64,000 nt of DNA from Tenrec ecaudatus (Eukaryota > Chordata > Mammalia > Afrosoricida > Tenrecidae), in assembly GCF_050624435.1 (NCBI RefSeq), contig NC_134535.1, forward strand, positions 124,793,731 through 124,857,730, written 5' to 3'. This document shows, in pieces, positions 1 to 11,370 of the stretch (the first letter of the stretch is position 1; every line of letters starts with the position of its first letter). The translations under genes were made by a program, and so were the position numbers. The notes under the pieces were generated by a model that was not told the origin of the DNA, made no database searches, and was given only the letters and a program-made list of their open reading frames with translations.

Positions 1-139
1 CCTTTTAAATTGTCAGGGAACAGATAGATACTCAATGGAGGTTTGATTTATGTACTCGAAATGTATTTGAGGCTCCCTCTGGAAACTGTAGCCTTCCAAA
101 AACAAGTGCTTAGAACTTAAACTCTAATACAGCACACAT

Positions 140-222
140 ATGTTTTATACAATTGATGTATGTATCTGCATGGATTGTGAAAAGCATTGTATGAGCCCCT
201 AATAAAATGTTTTAAAAATATA
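140..222 (+). mobile_element. Family A retroposon, 3' end only
   Basis: TTATACAATTGATGTATGTA and GTATGAGCCCCTAATAAAAT are the standard 3' end of the family. Confidence 0.7.
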
Positions 223-270
223 TATACAGCACACATATTCCACCTGGAATTTCATACCTGCATTTCCTTT

Positions 271-690
271 TGGGGTGGTTACAAAATATGTCAGCTTGCA
301 AAGGGGTGGAGTCTAGCCTGTTCATCAGTTTACAGCTTGATGACCTCATTTGGAGGCTCAAAGGAGATAAATGGCTCTCTGGAGGGCAGACACACACTCT
401 CTGCTTCCTCTTTCTGCTGACAAGCCACATGGAGCTACAGTGATGCAGAGACCCATGCCAACATTGAGATGCTTCCATCACCACTGGATCCCCAAGAGTT
501 TCCAGCCACTGGCCTGTGATCTTCCTGCATTCAGTGTAATTGCATGGCTGTGTAAGTCTAAAGAGGAATTTATGGATTAGTTTTGACATGTGGGGTAATG
601 TCGGATTTATGGACTTGATCTGGACAAATCTTTCTTATACACATATGAGTCTCCCTGAATTTTTTTCTCTAGTCTACCTGGACTAACACA
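271..690 (-). repeat. LTR-like repeat (family B)
   Basis: The region from GGGGTGGTTAC to TCTACCTGGACTAACACA is a copy of a roughly 480 bp family whose plus form starts TGTGTTAGTCTGGGTAGAC and ends CTACCACA. TG...CA ends suggest a solo LTR; a MaLR-type origin is only a guess. Confidence 0.65.
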
Positions 691-726
691 CCTTCCTTAG
701 AGTAGCATCTGATTCCTAGGGGGAAT

Positions 727-1698
727 TTTTAAAAATCATTTTATTGGGGACGTGTATAATTCTTATCACATTCCATCCATCCATCCATTGTGTCAAGCAC
801 ATTTATACATTTGTTGCCATCATCATTCTCAAAGCAGTTGCTTTCTACTTGAACCCTTGGTATCAGTGCCTCATTTTCCCCCTCCCTCATGAACCCTTCA
901 TAATTCATAAATGTTTATTATTTTGTATATCTTACACTGTCCAACGTCTCCCTTCACCCACTTTCTGTTGTCCTTCTCCTAGGGAGAAGGTTATATGTAA
1001 ATTCTTGTAATCAGTTCCCCCTTTCTACCCCACCTTCCCTCCACCCTCCAAGTATCGCCACTCTCACCACTGGTCCTGTAGGAGTCATCTGTCCTGGATT
1101 CCCTGTGTTTCCAGTTCCTATCTGTACCTATGTACATCCTCTGGTCTATCCAGATTTGTAAGGTAGAATTGGGATCATGATAGTGGGGGGAGGAAACATT
1201 TAAGAACTAGCTGAGAGTTGTATGTTTCATCATTGCAACCCTGTACCCCGACTGGCTTGTCTCCTCCCCGCAACCCTTCAGTAAGGGGATGTCCAGTTGC
1301 CTACAGATGAACTTTGGATCTCCACTCTGCACTCACCCTCCTTTACAATGTTATGATTTTTTATTCTTTGATGCCTGATACCTGATCCCTTTGACACCTC
1401 GTGGTCACACAGGCTGGTGTGCTTCTTCCACATGGACTTTGTTGCTTCTGAACGAGATGGTATCTTTTGATACCTGGGCACCATCAGCTTTCTTCACTAC
1501 ATTTACTTATGCATTCATTTGTCTTCAGTGATCATAGCAGGAAGGTGGGCACCCACTGATATGATTTTTTTGTTCTTCGATGTCTGATACCTGGTCCCTT
1601 CTACACCTCGTGGTCACACAGGCTGCTGTGCTTCTTCCATGTGGGCTTTGATGCTTCTGAGTATAGATAGCTGCTTGTTTAACTGCAAGCCTTTAAGA
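727..1698 (-). mobile_element. Family A retroposon, 5'-truncated
   Basis: The 3' end faces left (ATCATTTTATTGGGG). The copy is flanked by an exact 12 bp duplication CCTAGGGGGAAT at 715-726 and 1699-1710. It includes the internal unit GCACACCAGCCTGTG (antisense) twice. There is no reading frame of note. Confidence 0.9.
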
Positions 1699-1710
1699 CC
1701 TAGGGGGAAT

Positions 1711-2410
1711 CTTAAACGTTGTTCATGTATATTGATTGTTAAACCATCTTCCTATTGTCTTTAATCTCCTTTTACTCAAAATACTTTTAAAACTGGGAAG
1801 GTAGAGTGAGCAGATATTGAGAGCACTATATACTAAGCTCACTTAGGTAAAATAAATATTTTATATATAGATAGATATAGAGATGATATAGATAGATATA
1901 GAAATAGATATAGATACACACACAAAAAAAAAACAAAACACAAGTAATACTCCAAGAAGGGTTAAGGTTAAGAAGATTTGGCCTCCCAGGGTTTGCCAAG
2001 GCCTGAAGACATACCTCTATGGTTCCCAGGATGCCTCTGAAGTGTATTTGTCTATGCAAGCATCATTTGCAGATATTATAAGATTTTTAAAGGCTGGAAG
2101 AAAAGGAAACTGTCAACTAACTGTATTTTTATTCTTTCTTCTTTTGGTATTTTTCAAAATTTGTAGAATATATTTATAGAAAGAGAAATGCAGACTTTAT
2201 GCCAAAAGCTTTTGCTTATATATGAATAGACTTACCTGCTGCAGCTCCTGGGGTACCTTCCAAAAAGGACTAGGCTACTTGCTCCTGATTATATTTAAGC
2301 ACAATAGAAAAAGGAAGAAAGGGCTGGCCACCTCCTTCTGAAAGGTCACAACTGTGAACCTTGTCGTCCCTTTCTACCCTGAAATACACACGTCTCTGGG
2401 AGTCAGGAGG
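1711..2410. other. No gene seen
   Basis: Apart from the ATAGAT tract I see no gene, repeat family or site that I can name. Confidence 0.5.
1858..1935. repeat. Low-complexity ATAGAT tract with A run
   Basis: Imperfect ATAGAT units followed by CACACACAAAAAAA. Confidence 0.85.
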
Positions 2411-2848
2411 ATTAGGTTCCCTGCAAAGATAAACTGAGGCCAGGCCAGAGAGAAGGAAAAGGAGACGTTTATTCCGCAATTCTGGACAAGAGTCACAGGC
2501 TCCAGCAAGGAGTCAGTGAAGCCATGCTGCCTGGGATGGAGGGGGAGCAGAGAGAGAGAGAGAGAGAAGGGAGCCCTGAACTCCCTGGAGAGCTCCAGGG
2601 CCCCCAGCAGGGGACCAAGAAGTTTTGCTTATCAGTAGTGGAGAGTCAAACAAGGAGGGAGGGGTAGGAGTTGCAACTGCAAGGGCTTTTCTCCATCCAT
2701 AAAATTCCAAGGTAGGGTGGTTCCTTGATCTTTCTGCCTGATACCAAGAAGATGGCTTATTGACCTGGGGCCCTTTGAAGCTAGCCTTCTTTGGTCCTCT
2801 AAGGGCAGCCAGGCTTTTTCTAATGTCCCCAGACTGGTACCTGACCCA
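2411..2848 (-). repeat. 3' LTR of the ERV
   Basis: The counterpart of the LTR at 4869-5368, about 60 bp shorter because of indels. It keeps the polyadenylation signal AATAAA just before GTCTCCTTTTCC. A purine-rich stretch (AAAAAGGCTAGA) adjoins its upstream edge, as expected for a polypurine tract. Confidence 0.8.
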
Positions 2849-3104
2849 ACATTCTAGCCTTTTTGATGACATTAGTCTGTCTAGCTACATCCTGCTCTAT
2901 GTGGGCAGTGAAGGACTCAAAGCCAGAGTGCGTGGGTTCAGGTTGGGTAGGCAGAAGGCTGTAAGGGTGGAAAAGAAGCTGGTTGACAGTTAAGATGATC
3001 ATGTCCCTTAGCCTCTTCTGAAATTTTTTGAAAAGATAGGGGGCTATTAATAGCAAGAAACATATAACTGCCACCTTTGTAAATCTTTTAATTTTCAAAC
3101 CCAA
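2820..3104 (-). pseudogene. env: ERV env transmembrane tail fragment
   Basis: A minus-strand frame just upstream of the 3' LTR with a hydrophobic run (VICFLLLIAPYLF), then a basic cytoplasmic-like tail that runs into the LTR. The position and layout fit the end of a retroviral env TM subunit. The ectodomain and surface subunit are absent. Confidence 0.55.
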
Positions 3105-4013
3105 GCCTTAGTAGCAGCCCTGCGGCCAGCAGCCCCTCATGGCCACAAAGGGGCAGCGTGGGGCGGGGATGCATGAGAATGACCACCACCTGGCACCTGC
3201 TACAAGTATGCAGCTGAAGGGCACTGGTCACAGAAGTGACTTGGGTTTGAAAATTTACCTTCTGCATGAACTGCGCATCACGGGCTGACTCTGCCTGCTC
3301 CTCATGGCTGCTAAAAACCTTGAATGCCAGATTCCCTAAATCTCAGACTGGGGTTTGAGAGCCATCTTCAGCCTTATAAAGCTTTTTTCTAAAGCCTGGG
3401 GCTGACTAGGTAAAAAAATGGGTAGCAAGGACCATAGGTCCAGCCGGAGAAGCTGGGTCCAAGTGGGTGTATTGGGTTAGAGCATCAGTTCAATGGCTTT
3501 AAAAGGTGGCTGGATTCTCGTCAGGTTTCTGGGTGATCTCCCTAAGTTTATTAAAATTAATGGCCTTCTGGGAAATGGCCTGGAGCCCAGCCAGGACACA
3601 CAGAAGCATTTTATTGTGGCAGGAAGGTCCGACCCTGCCTGCTTGATTGTCAACTTGATAACCCCACCCAAGTTCTCATCTGGGAATGGTCTCGGTGCCA
3701 ACAGGCATGTTGAGGTTGGTCAAGTGAACCTGGTCAGCATGCTGCTGAGCAGCAAGAAAAACACATTCCCTTTCATCTGCTGTTAAGATAAAGGAAAGAT
3801 GACAAAAAGATCACGCCAGGACAAAGCAGAAGCTTGAGTTAAGTATTGAAACTCCTTAAAACAGGTGGTGGGGTCCTTAGAAGGGAGCCTAAGCACTTTC
3901 CAACCTGAGATAAGTCAGTGAGAGAAGGAGGCATGAACCGGACCAAGCCCCCTCAGCCCGGCCACTTCCTGAGAGGACAAAGGAGAGGAGGGCTTTGTGA
4001 CCACATGGGCTTG

Positions 4014-4292
4014 CTAACCCAGGAACTCAATGAACACTCGGTCCTCTGCTGAGGCGGGTGGGTCAGGAGACGAGGTCACAGGGGACTCTAGGTAGCCAGA
4101 ATAGAGAGGAAGGGGAGGAGATGTGCTCAGTTGGTCTGAAAAGGTAGACACAGGAGAGGTGGGCAGAAGCAGGAGGAGAGGAGGAATTTTCTCTAGCCAA
4201 GAGGACTTGGGAAGGGGAACAGGAAGTAGAAAGAGAGGGATGGGAGTGCAGAGAACAGAAGGCCTTGACATAGGGAAGGAACCTCGGGTCAC
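4014..4292 (-). pseudogene. gag: ERV proline-rich gag-like fragment
   Basis: A minus-strand frame of about 90 residues rich in Pro, Ser and Leu, located after the matrix fragment as expected for the p12-like part of gammaretroviral gag. There is no catalytic motif. The assignment rests on position and composition. Confidence 0.4.
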
Positions 4293-4364
4293 TTTTCAGT
4301 CCTTTGGCAGAAGTTACTTAGATCAATTAAAATATTGAATTCAAAAGTTCGTTGTTTGGGCCAC

Positions 4365-4523
4365 TTAGACCCATAATCCAAATTGTACTGGGGGCCACTC
4401 GACCCGGAAAAAAAAGATGAGGCATTTTGGACAAATGTCCAATGCCAGCCCCAGTTTAGTGAGATTGGCTAGGAGGCACCCTAGCAGTGTCCGGTGGTCA
4501 ATTTTAGAATTTTGATTACCCAT
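4365..4523 (-). pseudogene. gag: ERV gag start (matrix fragment)
   Basis: Starts at an ATG with complement at 4521-4523. It reads MGNQNSK, then LLGCLLANLTKLGL and LIFFF before stopping after about 50 residues. The N-terminal Gly and the PLGC-like block are typical of gammaretroviral matrix proteins. It is truncated and non-functional. Confidence 0.7.
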
Positions 4524-4846
4524 GGCTAATCTCCAGAGACCAATAGTCAAGGTGAAAGGACCAGCGTCCCAATCGTTTACCCTTGGCTCCAGATGGAATA
4601 AGGAGAACCGGAGGGTTGACAGAGACATCTTCACTGCCACCCTGGGTCACACGGGAAAACGGAGGGTGATCTCTGACATGGCCACGCTTTTACGGACAGA
4701 GAGGCCAGCAGGAGTCACCAGAAATAGTCACAGGTTGGGACTTACTGTCTGTGCTGCCAGACCGGAGCTCAGCTGAGGATCCCTGGGGCAAGCGGGAGAG
4801 GAGGGCTACTGAAACTGCGCTGGGCAGTTAAGAGGTGGCTCACTCC

Positions 4847-4866
4847 TCTCAGGTTTCCAGCAACAA
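4847..4866 (-). other. ERV primer binding site remnant (tRNA-Phe type)
   Basis: Directly inside the 5' LTR the minus strand reads TTGCTGGAAACCTGAGAGG. With one extra G and a few changes this resembles the complement of the tRNA-Phe 3' end (TGGTGCCGAAACCCGGGA). Other primers match less well. Confidence 0.5.
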
Positions 4867-4868
4867 AT

Positions 4869-5368
4869 ATTAGGTTCACTGCAAGGATAAACTGAGGCCG
4901 CCAGAGAGAAGGAAAAGGAGAAACTTATTCTGTGCTTCCGGGCAAGATTCAGGGGCTCCAGCAAGAAGTCAGTGAAGTTGTGCATCCTGGGAGGGAGCGG
5001 GGAGCAGAGAGGGACAAAGATGGGAACCCTGAATTCTTTGGCGAGTGCCACGGGCCCCCAGCAGAGGACCCTAGAAGTGGATCCTATTTGTGCTGGAGAG
5101 CAAGTTTTTAAGCTGGTCAGGAGGGTAAAAAAGAAGGAAGGGCTAGAAGCTGCAGGTGGGTAAACAAGGAGGGAGGGGGTAGGAGTTACAGCTGTTGGGG
5201 CTATAAGCTGTCTCCATCCATAAAATTCCAAGTTAGGGTGGTGTCTTGATTGTTCTGCCTGATACCAAGGAGATAGCTCATTGTTCTGCAGCCCTTTGAA
5301 GCTAACCTTCTTGGTCTGAAAAGGGCACACAGGCTCTTCCTAATGTCCCCCCACCAGTACCTGACCCA
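4869..5368 (-). repeat. 5' LTR of the ERV
   Basis: Begins near TGGGTCAGGTA on the minus strand and shares long stretches with the repeat at 2411-2848, including TTGGAATTTTATGGATGGAG. It has an AATAAG-type signal before a pyrimidine-rich TCTCCTTTTCCTTCTCTCTGG, then CAGTTTATCCTTGCAG. The exact ends are uncertain. Confidence 0.8.
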
Positions 5369-5810
5369 AAAAGAAGCAGACTAGATGGCAACTGAACAAA
5401 CAGGAACACAAGGGAACTTCCTCAATCTCATGAAAAGGAATTCTGGTTGTAAAGGTGGGGATCTACAAGTTGATGCTTGGACAGACAGGGATGTAATAGG
5501 TCAGAGAAGGATAAAGGGAGTATACCCACACATAAAGATATAGGTTTAATAAAGACTACTTGCATATGTGTATTTACTTTTGCTGCAAATATATGCATGA
5601 ATGCAGTAGAGCACCCAGGGGACAAGTTATGAAAACTTAGACATGAGAGCTTTGGCCTGAGCATTCCATCTGCAGAATACTATGGAGACAGTGAAAACCC
5701 AGAATAGCTTTACAGAGGCCCCACCTCTACTGAATTCCATTTGACCAGGAGGGGAATAACCTTTGCCCTGTCTCCTTGGGGGGCTTGCCTGGGTGTGTCC
5801 TTGTTGGGGA

Positions 5811-6155
5811 TCACCCGAGGGGAAAGGGGTTGCATAGTCTTATGTCTTGCCCCATCAGTCGTGTCCTGATTGGAAGACCCTGGACCAATCTTGAAAACTC
5901 TTCTTGGTCGCCTTCCCGATCCTGCAATCCTAGCTGTAACTGTGATGTATTAATCTGTTGCCAATCATTGATTTGTAATAGTTTCCTTTGTGTCCCATTC
6001 CTTATTAGTTGCTGACTGAATACTTGGGCACCATTATGACCTTGTGCTGGTGGCCTTCTTAAGCCAGATGACATGTCCTTGTCTTGTCTTTTTCCAGCAT
6101 AAGACTTAGCAAATGGTGGAGGTCTATGCTGATGGGGCTTTTCCTGTAGACCCAC
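5811..6155 (-). other. Possible gag nucleocapsid relic
   Basis: A 114-residue open frame on the minus strand, rich in Gln and Arg, with a GHNGAQ stretch that could be a decayed zinc-knuckle of a betaretroviral gag. The Cys residues are missing. It lies 440 bp from the ERV-F-like provirus but need not belong to it. No firm assignment. Confidence 0.2.
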
Positions 6156-6429
6156 ATTGTTGGAAACACTTCATAGAGTAACTATGGGGTTTGCTTGACT
6201 CACAGAACTATTTTTCGGATCCGTGAGAAAGAATTACAAGACAGAAATGCGCAGATAGGATGGAAGATCTAATAGGTACATGGTTTGACCCTTGGGTATT
6301 AACATAGTCTACAGAGCTGGACGTTTCTTAGGGACTGCAAGGGAGTTCAACTCATTGTTGAGAAAATCTGAAATTAAGAGGAAAGCAGAATGAATCAGAT
6401 CCAAAGATGGCCCTAAAGGGAATAACAGA

Positions 6430-7110
6430 ATTTTCAGACACGAAATGTTTACTATTTGTCCATAATGGAGGTTAATGTGATGCAACCAGAAGAATTATGA
6501 CAGATCTGAGATTGCCTACTAGACAGTATCTGGACAATAGTGGATTTTAGCATGGGCTTCTTAAAAAGGGCTATCTTGAAGATGAACTTTTATAAGATTA
6601 AGAGGCATTAAATACTAAGTGATGGATGACAAATGAAAAACATGTAAAGTTCCTTAAATAAAATTTATTAACATTAAATAAAATTTATAAAATAATAACT
6701 TTTACAATGTAAAAAAAAGAAGGGAGGCAGAATCTACATAGATTCTTTTTTTTTTTTTTACACAAAGTCTGTGATGGTCCTGAAATGACTAATTCGAGGA
6801 GCACTTAGCCAAGAAATGGCTGACATTTGTCCAAAGTTAGTTGGGGGTTAAAACAGCATAACTAAAAGAAGTATGAGAGATCTGAGATTAATGGCTGCCC
6901 TCTGGACAGTACTTCACATGGACAAAAATGGAGGAGTAGCATGAGGTCCTTTAAAAAGAGCTAGGTTAAAGATGAACTTTTACAAGATTTAGAGAAACTA
7001 AAGTAACTTTGATGGACAGTGAATGAAAGACATGTAAAATTCCTTAAATAAAATGTATTAACATTAAATAAGATTTCTTACAAAATAGAAAGTAAAAAAA
7101 AAAAGAAAAG
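6430..7110 (+). repeat. Diverged tandem duplication, about 370 bp spacing
   Basis: Units at about 6430-6710 and 6805-7110 share GAGATTAATGG/GAGATTGCC, AAGATGAACTTTTA and CCTTAAATAAAATTTATTAA, each ending in an A-rich run. Family unknown; no long frame. Confidence 0.7.
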
Positions 7111-7119
7111 ATTTAATAA

Positions 7120-7544
7120 ATGTTCTCCTTAAATTATAGCTAAGATAGTGGGCCAGTCGCAGCTTGATTACAGGATGACCTAAATAAATAAGACTGCTGC
7201 CATCCCATCTTCCTCTTGCTCCCTGGTGATCAGACCAGCATGCTGCTGCTTTAGCTAGTTCTCTTCCTCAACCTGCGTGCTGCACTACCTGTGGGACAAA
7301 CCAACCCATGAAGCATGTCGTTAGAGCTTGAAGCCCTTCAAGACCTGCTTCACCACTCTGCTGGTGTGTACATTGCTTGAGCTTGCAGCTGGTGACTCCT
7401 GCTGCTGTACTTGAGTTCCAGGTCCCATCAGGGCCTAACTCGCTAAGCTCTCAAGCTACTGGCTGTTGCTGACCCACGCTGCTGTCTGCTGCCTGTGGGC
7501 AGACTCTGCCTTCCTTGCCTGAGGGAAGACTCAATATGGGCCAG
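7120..7544. other. Unclassified, Cys/Leu-codon-like CTG-rich DNA
   Basis: A CTG/GCTG-rich stretch (GCTGCTGCTT, CTGCTGCTGTACTTG). It resembles LTR or retroposon DNA but I cannot name it. 43575-43860 has a loosely similar composition. Confidence 0.3.
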
Positions 7545-8477
7545 GAGGCAGACAAATTGGAATGCTCATATACAGCTGGCCAGAATGTAAAATTACACTG
7601 TTATTTGGAAAGTATCTGTCAGTGTCTCAAAAGATGAAACACGATGTGTATCAGCAGTTCTGCTCCTACGTATAGTCTTATAACCCAAGAATATTGAAGG
7701 CATACTGATGGGGACTTGAAGAGTTAACCCCTATGATTCTATGATGGGACCTATTCAGAAGAAGCATAGTTAAGAGAAGGATATAATTTGTTGGGACATA
7801 ACTAAAACTCTTCCATAGCTGTGCCCGTAAGCTGAACCCCTCTCACTTATCTCACAGAGTATCCTGTGGTTGGGTCCAGGCACAAATTCTCAAGAATACT
7901 AGCTAAAGTCAAAGACTAAATTATTACCTAAATCTTCCCCAGATTTTCTTCCCCCAACTCATTAAGAGCCAGAGCCTGCATACCCAGCCTGTCTCCTCAG
8001 GATTTACAGTCCCCAGTAATGGAAGCTCTGTAATATACAATCTTGTCCAAACAAAACTGCTTTCCAGGTTGTCCCTGTCGTTCCAAGAGCTGTGTCTGTT
8101 TGACACAAGATTTGTGCCTGTACAGATATCCTGTGAGAATAAGGAGACTCAAATGTTTGTAACAGCATATCTATAACACCCTCAAAGTATAAAGCAGTCA
8201 AATGACCACCAACTGATAAGTGAATAAACAAAATATAGCATAACTGGACAATGGAATATGACTGACGAAAAAATAAATATGATGCATACTACAACATGGA
8301 TAACCCTTCTACCATTAGGTTAGGCAAAAGAAGCCAGTCACAAAAGACCACATATCATAGGATTTCACTTCCGTGAAATGTCTAGAATGAGCAACTCTGA
8401 AAAGACATGACAAAGAGGAGTGGTCGCCTAGGATGGGATGGTTGCGGAAGAATGGAGACTGGCTGCTAATGGGAATA

Positions 8478-8500
8478 GTGTGTGTGTGTGTGTGTGTGTT
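8478..8500. repeat. (TG)n microsatellite
   Basis: Eleven TG units in a LINE-1 3' UTR. Confidence 0.95.
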
Positions 8501-8537
8501 GATGAAAATGTTTACCATCAATTATGGTGATAGTACA

Positions 8538-8697
8538 GGAGCCCTGGTGGTGTAGTGGGTTGTGCTTTGGGCTACTGATCACAAAGTCAGCAGTTCAAAG
8601 GCACCAGCTTCTCTGTGGAAGAGAGATGAGGCATTCTACTCTTAAAAAGAGTTAGAGTCTCAGAAATCCACAAAGGTAGTTCTTGCCTGTCCTGTAC
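8538..8697 (+). mobile_element. AfroSINE
   Basis: GGAGCCCTGGTGGTGTAGTG to TTCTTGCCTGTCCTG; the 3' part is missing. Nested in a LINE-1 3' UTR. Confidence 0.85.
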
Positions 8698-9130
8698 ATT
8701 CAATATCTGTCAGAATTTCCTTGATAGCAGTGTTTGCTTTTGAACAGTGATAGGGTTACAGTTCTGTGAATATACCAGAAACCACTGAACTGTAAGCTTT
8801 AAAGGTGTGGATTGTTTGGTCGGTGAATTCTACCTTGACATAAAAATTATTCCATTACCAATTGAAACCTCAAACAGAAATAATCCCAGTGCTCTCCATG
8901 GGAATGGGACAGGCAGAACAAGAAAGGACTCTCAAAACTCAGATTTCTTGGACTCACCGACTCACCTCGCTGAAAATGAGTATACAATCATCCAGTGGAT
9001 AAAAGAAAATTTATAACTATTCACACAATGAGGATCGTTGCAAAGATGGCGCTGCACAAAACCAAATAGAGCCTAGTTAATAACTTTCATATTGAAGTTA
9101 AAAATGGATCGGAGTATTCATAATGTAATA

Positions 9131-9619
9131 CAGCAGTTCTCAACCTGTGGGTCATGCCCCCTTTGGGGGTTGAAAGGGGACTCCTTTCACAGGGGTCGCC
9201 AAAGACCATCGGAAAACACCTATGTCCGATGGTTTTAGGAACTGAGACACCACTCCTCTATCCATCTCCAGGAGGGTCTGCCCACATGCAGATACACCCA
9301 CCTACAAGTACCCGGCGTGAAGACTGTCACCCACGCTACACCATGCTTCAAAACAAAATTTCATTGATTTGTCATTAGAAATAAATATTTCACAATATAT
9401 AATTATAGACTGTTTTGCGATGAACCACTATGCTTTAATTATGCTCAATTTGTAACAATAAAAATATATCCCACCTATCAGATATTTACATGAAGATTCA
9501 TAACAGTAGCAAAATGACAGTGTCGAAGTATCAACGAAAATAATTTAATGGTTGGGGGTCATCACAACATGAGGAACTGGATGAAAGGGTCGCGGCATTA
9601 GGAAGGTTGAGAACCGCTG
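9131..9619 (+). mobile_element. SPIN-like hAT transposon, non-autonomous
   Basis: Ends are CAGCAGTTCTCAACCTGTGG and its near inverted complement GGTTGAGAACCGCTG. An 8 bp flank ATGTAATA / ATGCAATA (one mismatch) matches the hAT target duplication size. The internal part has no transposase. The ends match the SPIN group (called URR1 in rodents) as I remember it. Confidence 0.85.
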
Positions 9620-9701
9620 ATGCAATAGGACAAATAAACTTAAAATACACACAAACACGAAGCCACAAGGGCTACTTAACCAATCCGGATTAAACCGCAG
9701 C

Positions 9702-9830
9702 AGACACCCAAACACACTGCCACGAGTGGATTTAGACTGACCCTACATAGGGTTTCAGAGGCTGGAAATCGCGCTCCCCCTTTGCAATTAGCAGTGGAGA
9801 TCTCACAGCTTTACAACCGCGCCTTAGGTC
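9702..9830 (-). mobile_element. AfroSINE, partial
   Basis: CTGCCACGAGTGGATTTAG, CCCTACATAGGGTTTCAGAG in antisense order. Confidence 0.6.
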
Positions 9831-10229
9831 ACCGCAGCAGGAGGCGCTACCTTACTACCTCCGTCCTACCTGCTTCAGTGTGCGGGTCGCGTGCTCTTGC
9901 CCCTTGCAGGCAGCAGATGGAGCCATTGAGACAAGAATGGCATCGACAGAGGGACTCAAAAGTCTGAGTTAAATTCCAACCACAGCTACCAACACCACTG
10001 CAAACCATGCTTGTGACAAAGCTAAAACGTGCAGAATAGAATTAAATAGCTACTGTAAGAGGAGAAGAAGCATCTACTGGTCAAAATGCTGTGTTTGAGT
10101 TGGGTAAGAATTAGACCGTACAATTTAATGGACAGAATTTTGTTGTTTTCTTTTAAATAAATAACTACCATTCACTCCTTTATGAACTGAATGTGATCTG
10201 ACTACAGGTACCCTCTCACCCAAAACACA

Positions 10230-10431
10230 CCCAAAACCTCAAACTCCCTGCCCTAAAGTCAACCCTGACTCAGGGCAACCCTACAGAACAGGGTAAAACT
10301 GTCTGTGTGGCTTAATGAGACTGCACCTCGTAGGGCAGAAAGCCTTTCTCCCCCAGAATGACTGGTGGTTTCTAATAGCTGACCTCACAGTTAGCAGCCC
10401 AAAGCTTAACCACTACCTCCGCGGGGCTCCT
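10230..10431 (-). mobile_element. AfroSINE
   Basis: AAAGTCAACCCTGACTCAGG to ACCACTACCTCCGCGGGGCTCCT in antisense; nearly full length. Confidence 0.8.
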
Positions 10432-10875
10432 ATTTAGACCCTGGAAGTCTCTTCAAACCCACGTCCTTTTCAAGTGCCTGTGATTTGTGGTTCTGAGTAC
10501 TTCTCAAATCTAAAATAGAATGATAAATGAATAAATCCGTTTTGCGTATATAATTGAAAGTATAGGGGAAGACTGCCAGAACTAACAAACTCGAGCTGCT
10601 GTAGTTTGTCCAGTGGAATTTTCTGAAGCAGCACCCCAAATGATCACATGAGCAGACCAAGAAACCAAGACAGAGAAAATTAAAAACATTTTGTTTCTTG
10701 GGCTATTATCAATGCATCTTGATCACATATTTGGTAAATTTCATACTACAGAGTAGTAAGTACAGTAAATGCAGACTCTTTGTCCTCCTATATCTATTTC
10801 ACCGCTATTCTTATTATGAAACAATAATTTGCTTTTTTCCCATCAGTTTAGTGTGAAGTTTAAAGAAGGCTACAC

Positions 10876-11065
10876 AAAAAAAGGACTTAGGGAGGGAGGA
10901 AAATGAGGAGCTGATACCAAGGGCTCAAGTAGAAAGCCAATGTTTTGAGAATGATGATGGCAACAAATGTAAAAATGTGCTTGACACAATGGATATATGT
11001 ATGGATTGTGATAAGAGTTATACAGCCCCAAATAAAATGAATAAATAAAAATTTTTAAAAAGGGC
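10876..11065 (+). mobile_element. Family A retroposon, 3' end
   Basis: GAGGAGCTGATACCAAGGGC to GCCCCAAATAAAATG, then an A/T-rich tail. Confidence 0.8.
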
Positions 11066-11182
11066 TTACAGAATAGTCAGTCACACAATAAACAATACAT
11101 GCTGCTAATGCAGGATTTCACAAACTCTAATATGCTATTGAATTGTGTTTATATTTTTTCAACTATGCTTGATAGTGTAATT

Positions 11183-11370
11183 AGGATCTCTGGTGGGGCA
11201 GTGAATACACCTCGGGCTGCGCAATCCGCACGGTCAGCAGTTGGAAACCACCAGCAGCTCCGCGGAGATAACTGGGCTTTCTACTCCTGTTATGGTCTTG
11301 GAAATCCACACGGGGGCGCTGTGAGCCAGCGTGGACTCGATGGCAGCCAGGTGTTTTGTGTGTTTGTTTG
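11183..11370 (+). mobile_element. AfroSINE
   Basis: AGGATCTCTGGTGGGGCAG through GTCAGCAGTTGGAAACCACC to GTGGACTCGATGGCAGCC. Confidence 0.85.

Larger units (their letters stand above)
2411..5368 (-). mobile_element. Class I endogenous retrovirus, internally deleted (ERV-F/H-like)
   Basis: Two related direct repeats (LTRs, 2411-2848 and 4869-5368) flank about 2.0 kb of internal DNA. Reading on the minus strand, there follow a degraded primer binding site, a leader, the start of gag (MGNQNSK, with the Gly2 expected for myristoylation), a proline-rich gag-like part, and the end of env with a hydrophobic anchor. All of pol and most of gag and env are gone. Stops and frameshifts break every frame, and nothing functional remains. 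Both the gag start and the best PBS match suggest a gammaretrovirus-like ERV-F/H relative. Confidence 0.82.
7545..8880 (+). mobile_element. LINE-1 3' UTR with nested AfroSINE
   Basis: Old LINE-1 3' sequence: a target-and-probe-like tract with ACAACATGGATAACCCTTCT and AAAGACCACATATCATAGGA, then the end CCACTGAACTGTAAGC. It contains a (TG)n tract at 8478 and an AfroSINE at 8538. Confidence 0.7.
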
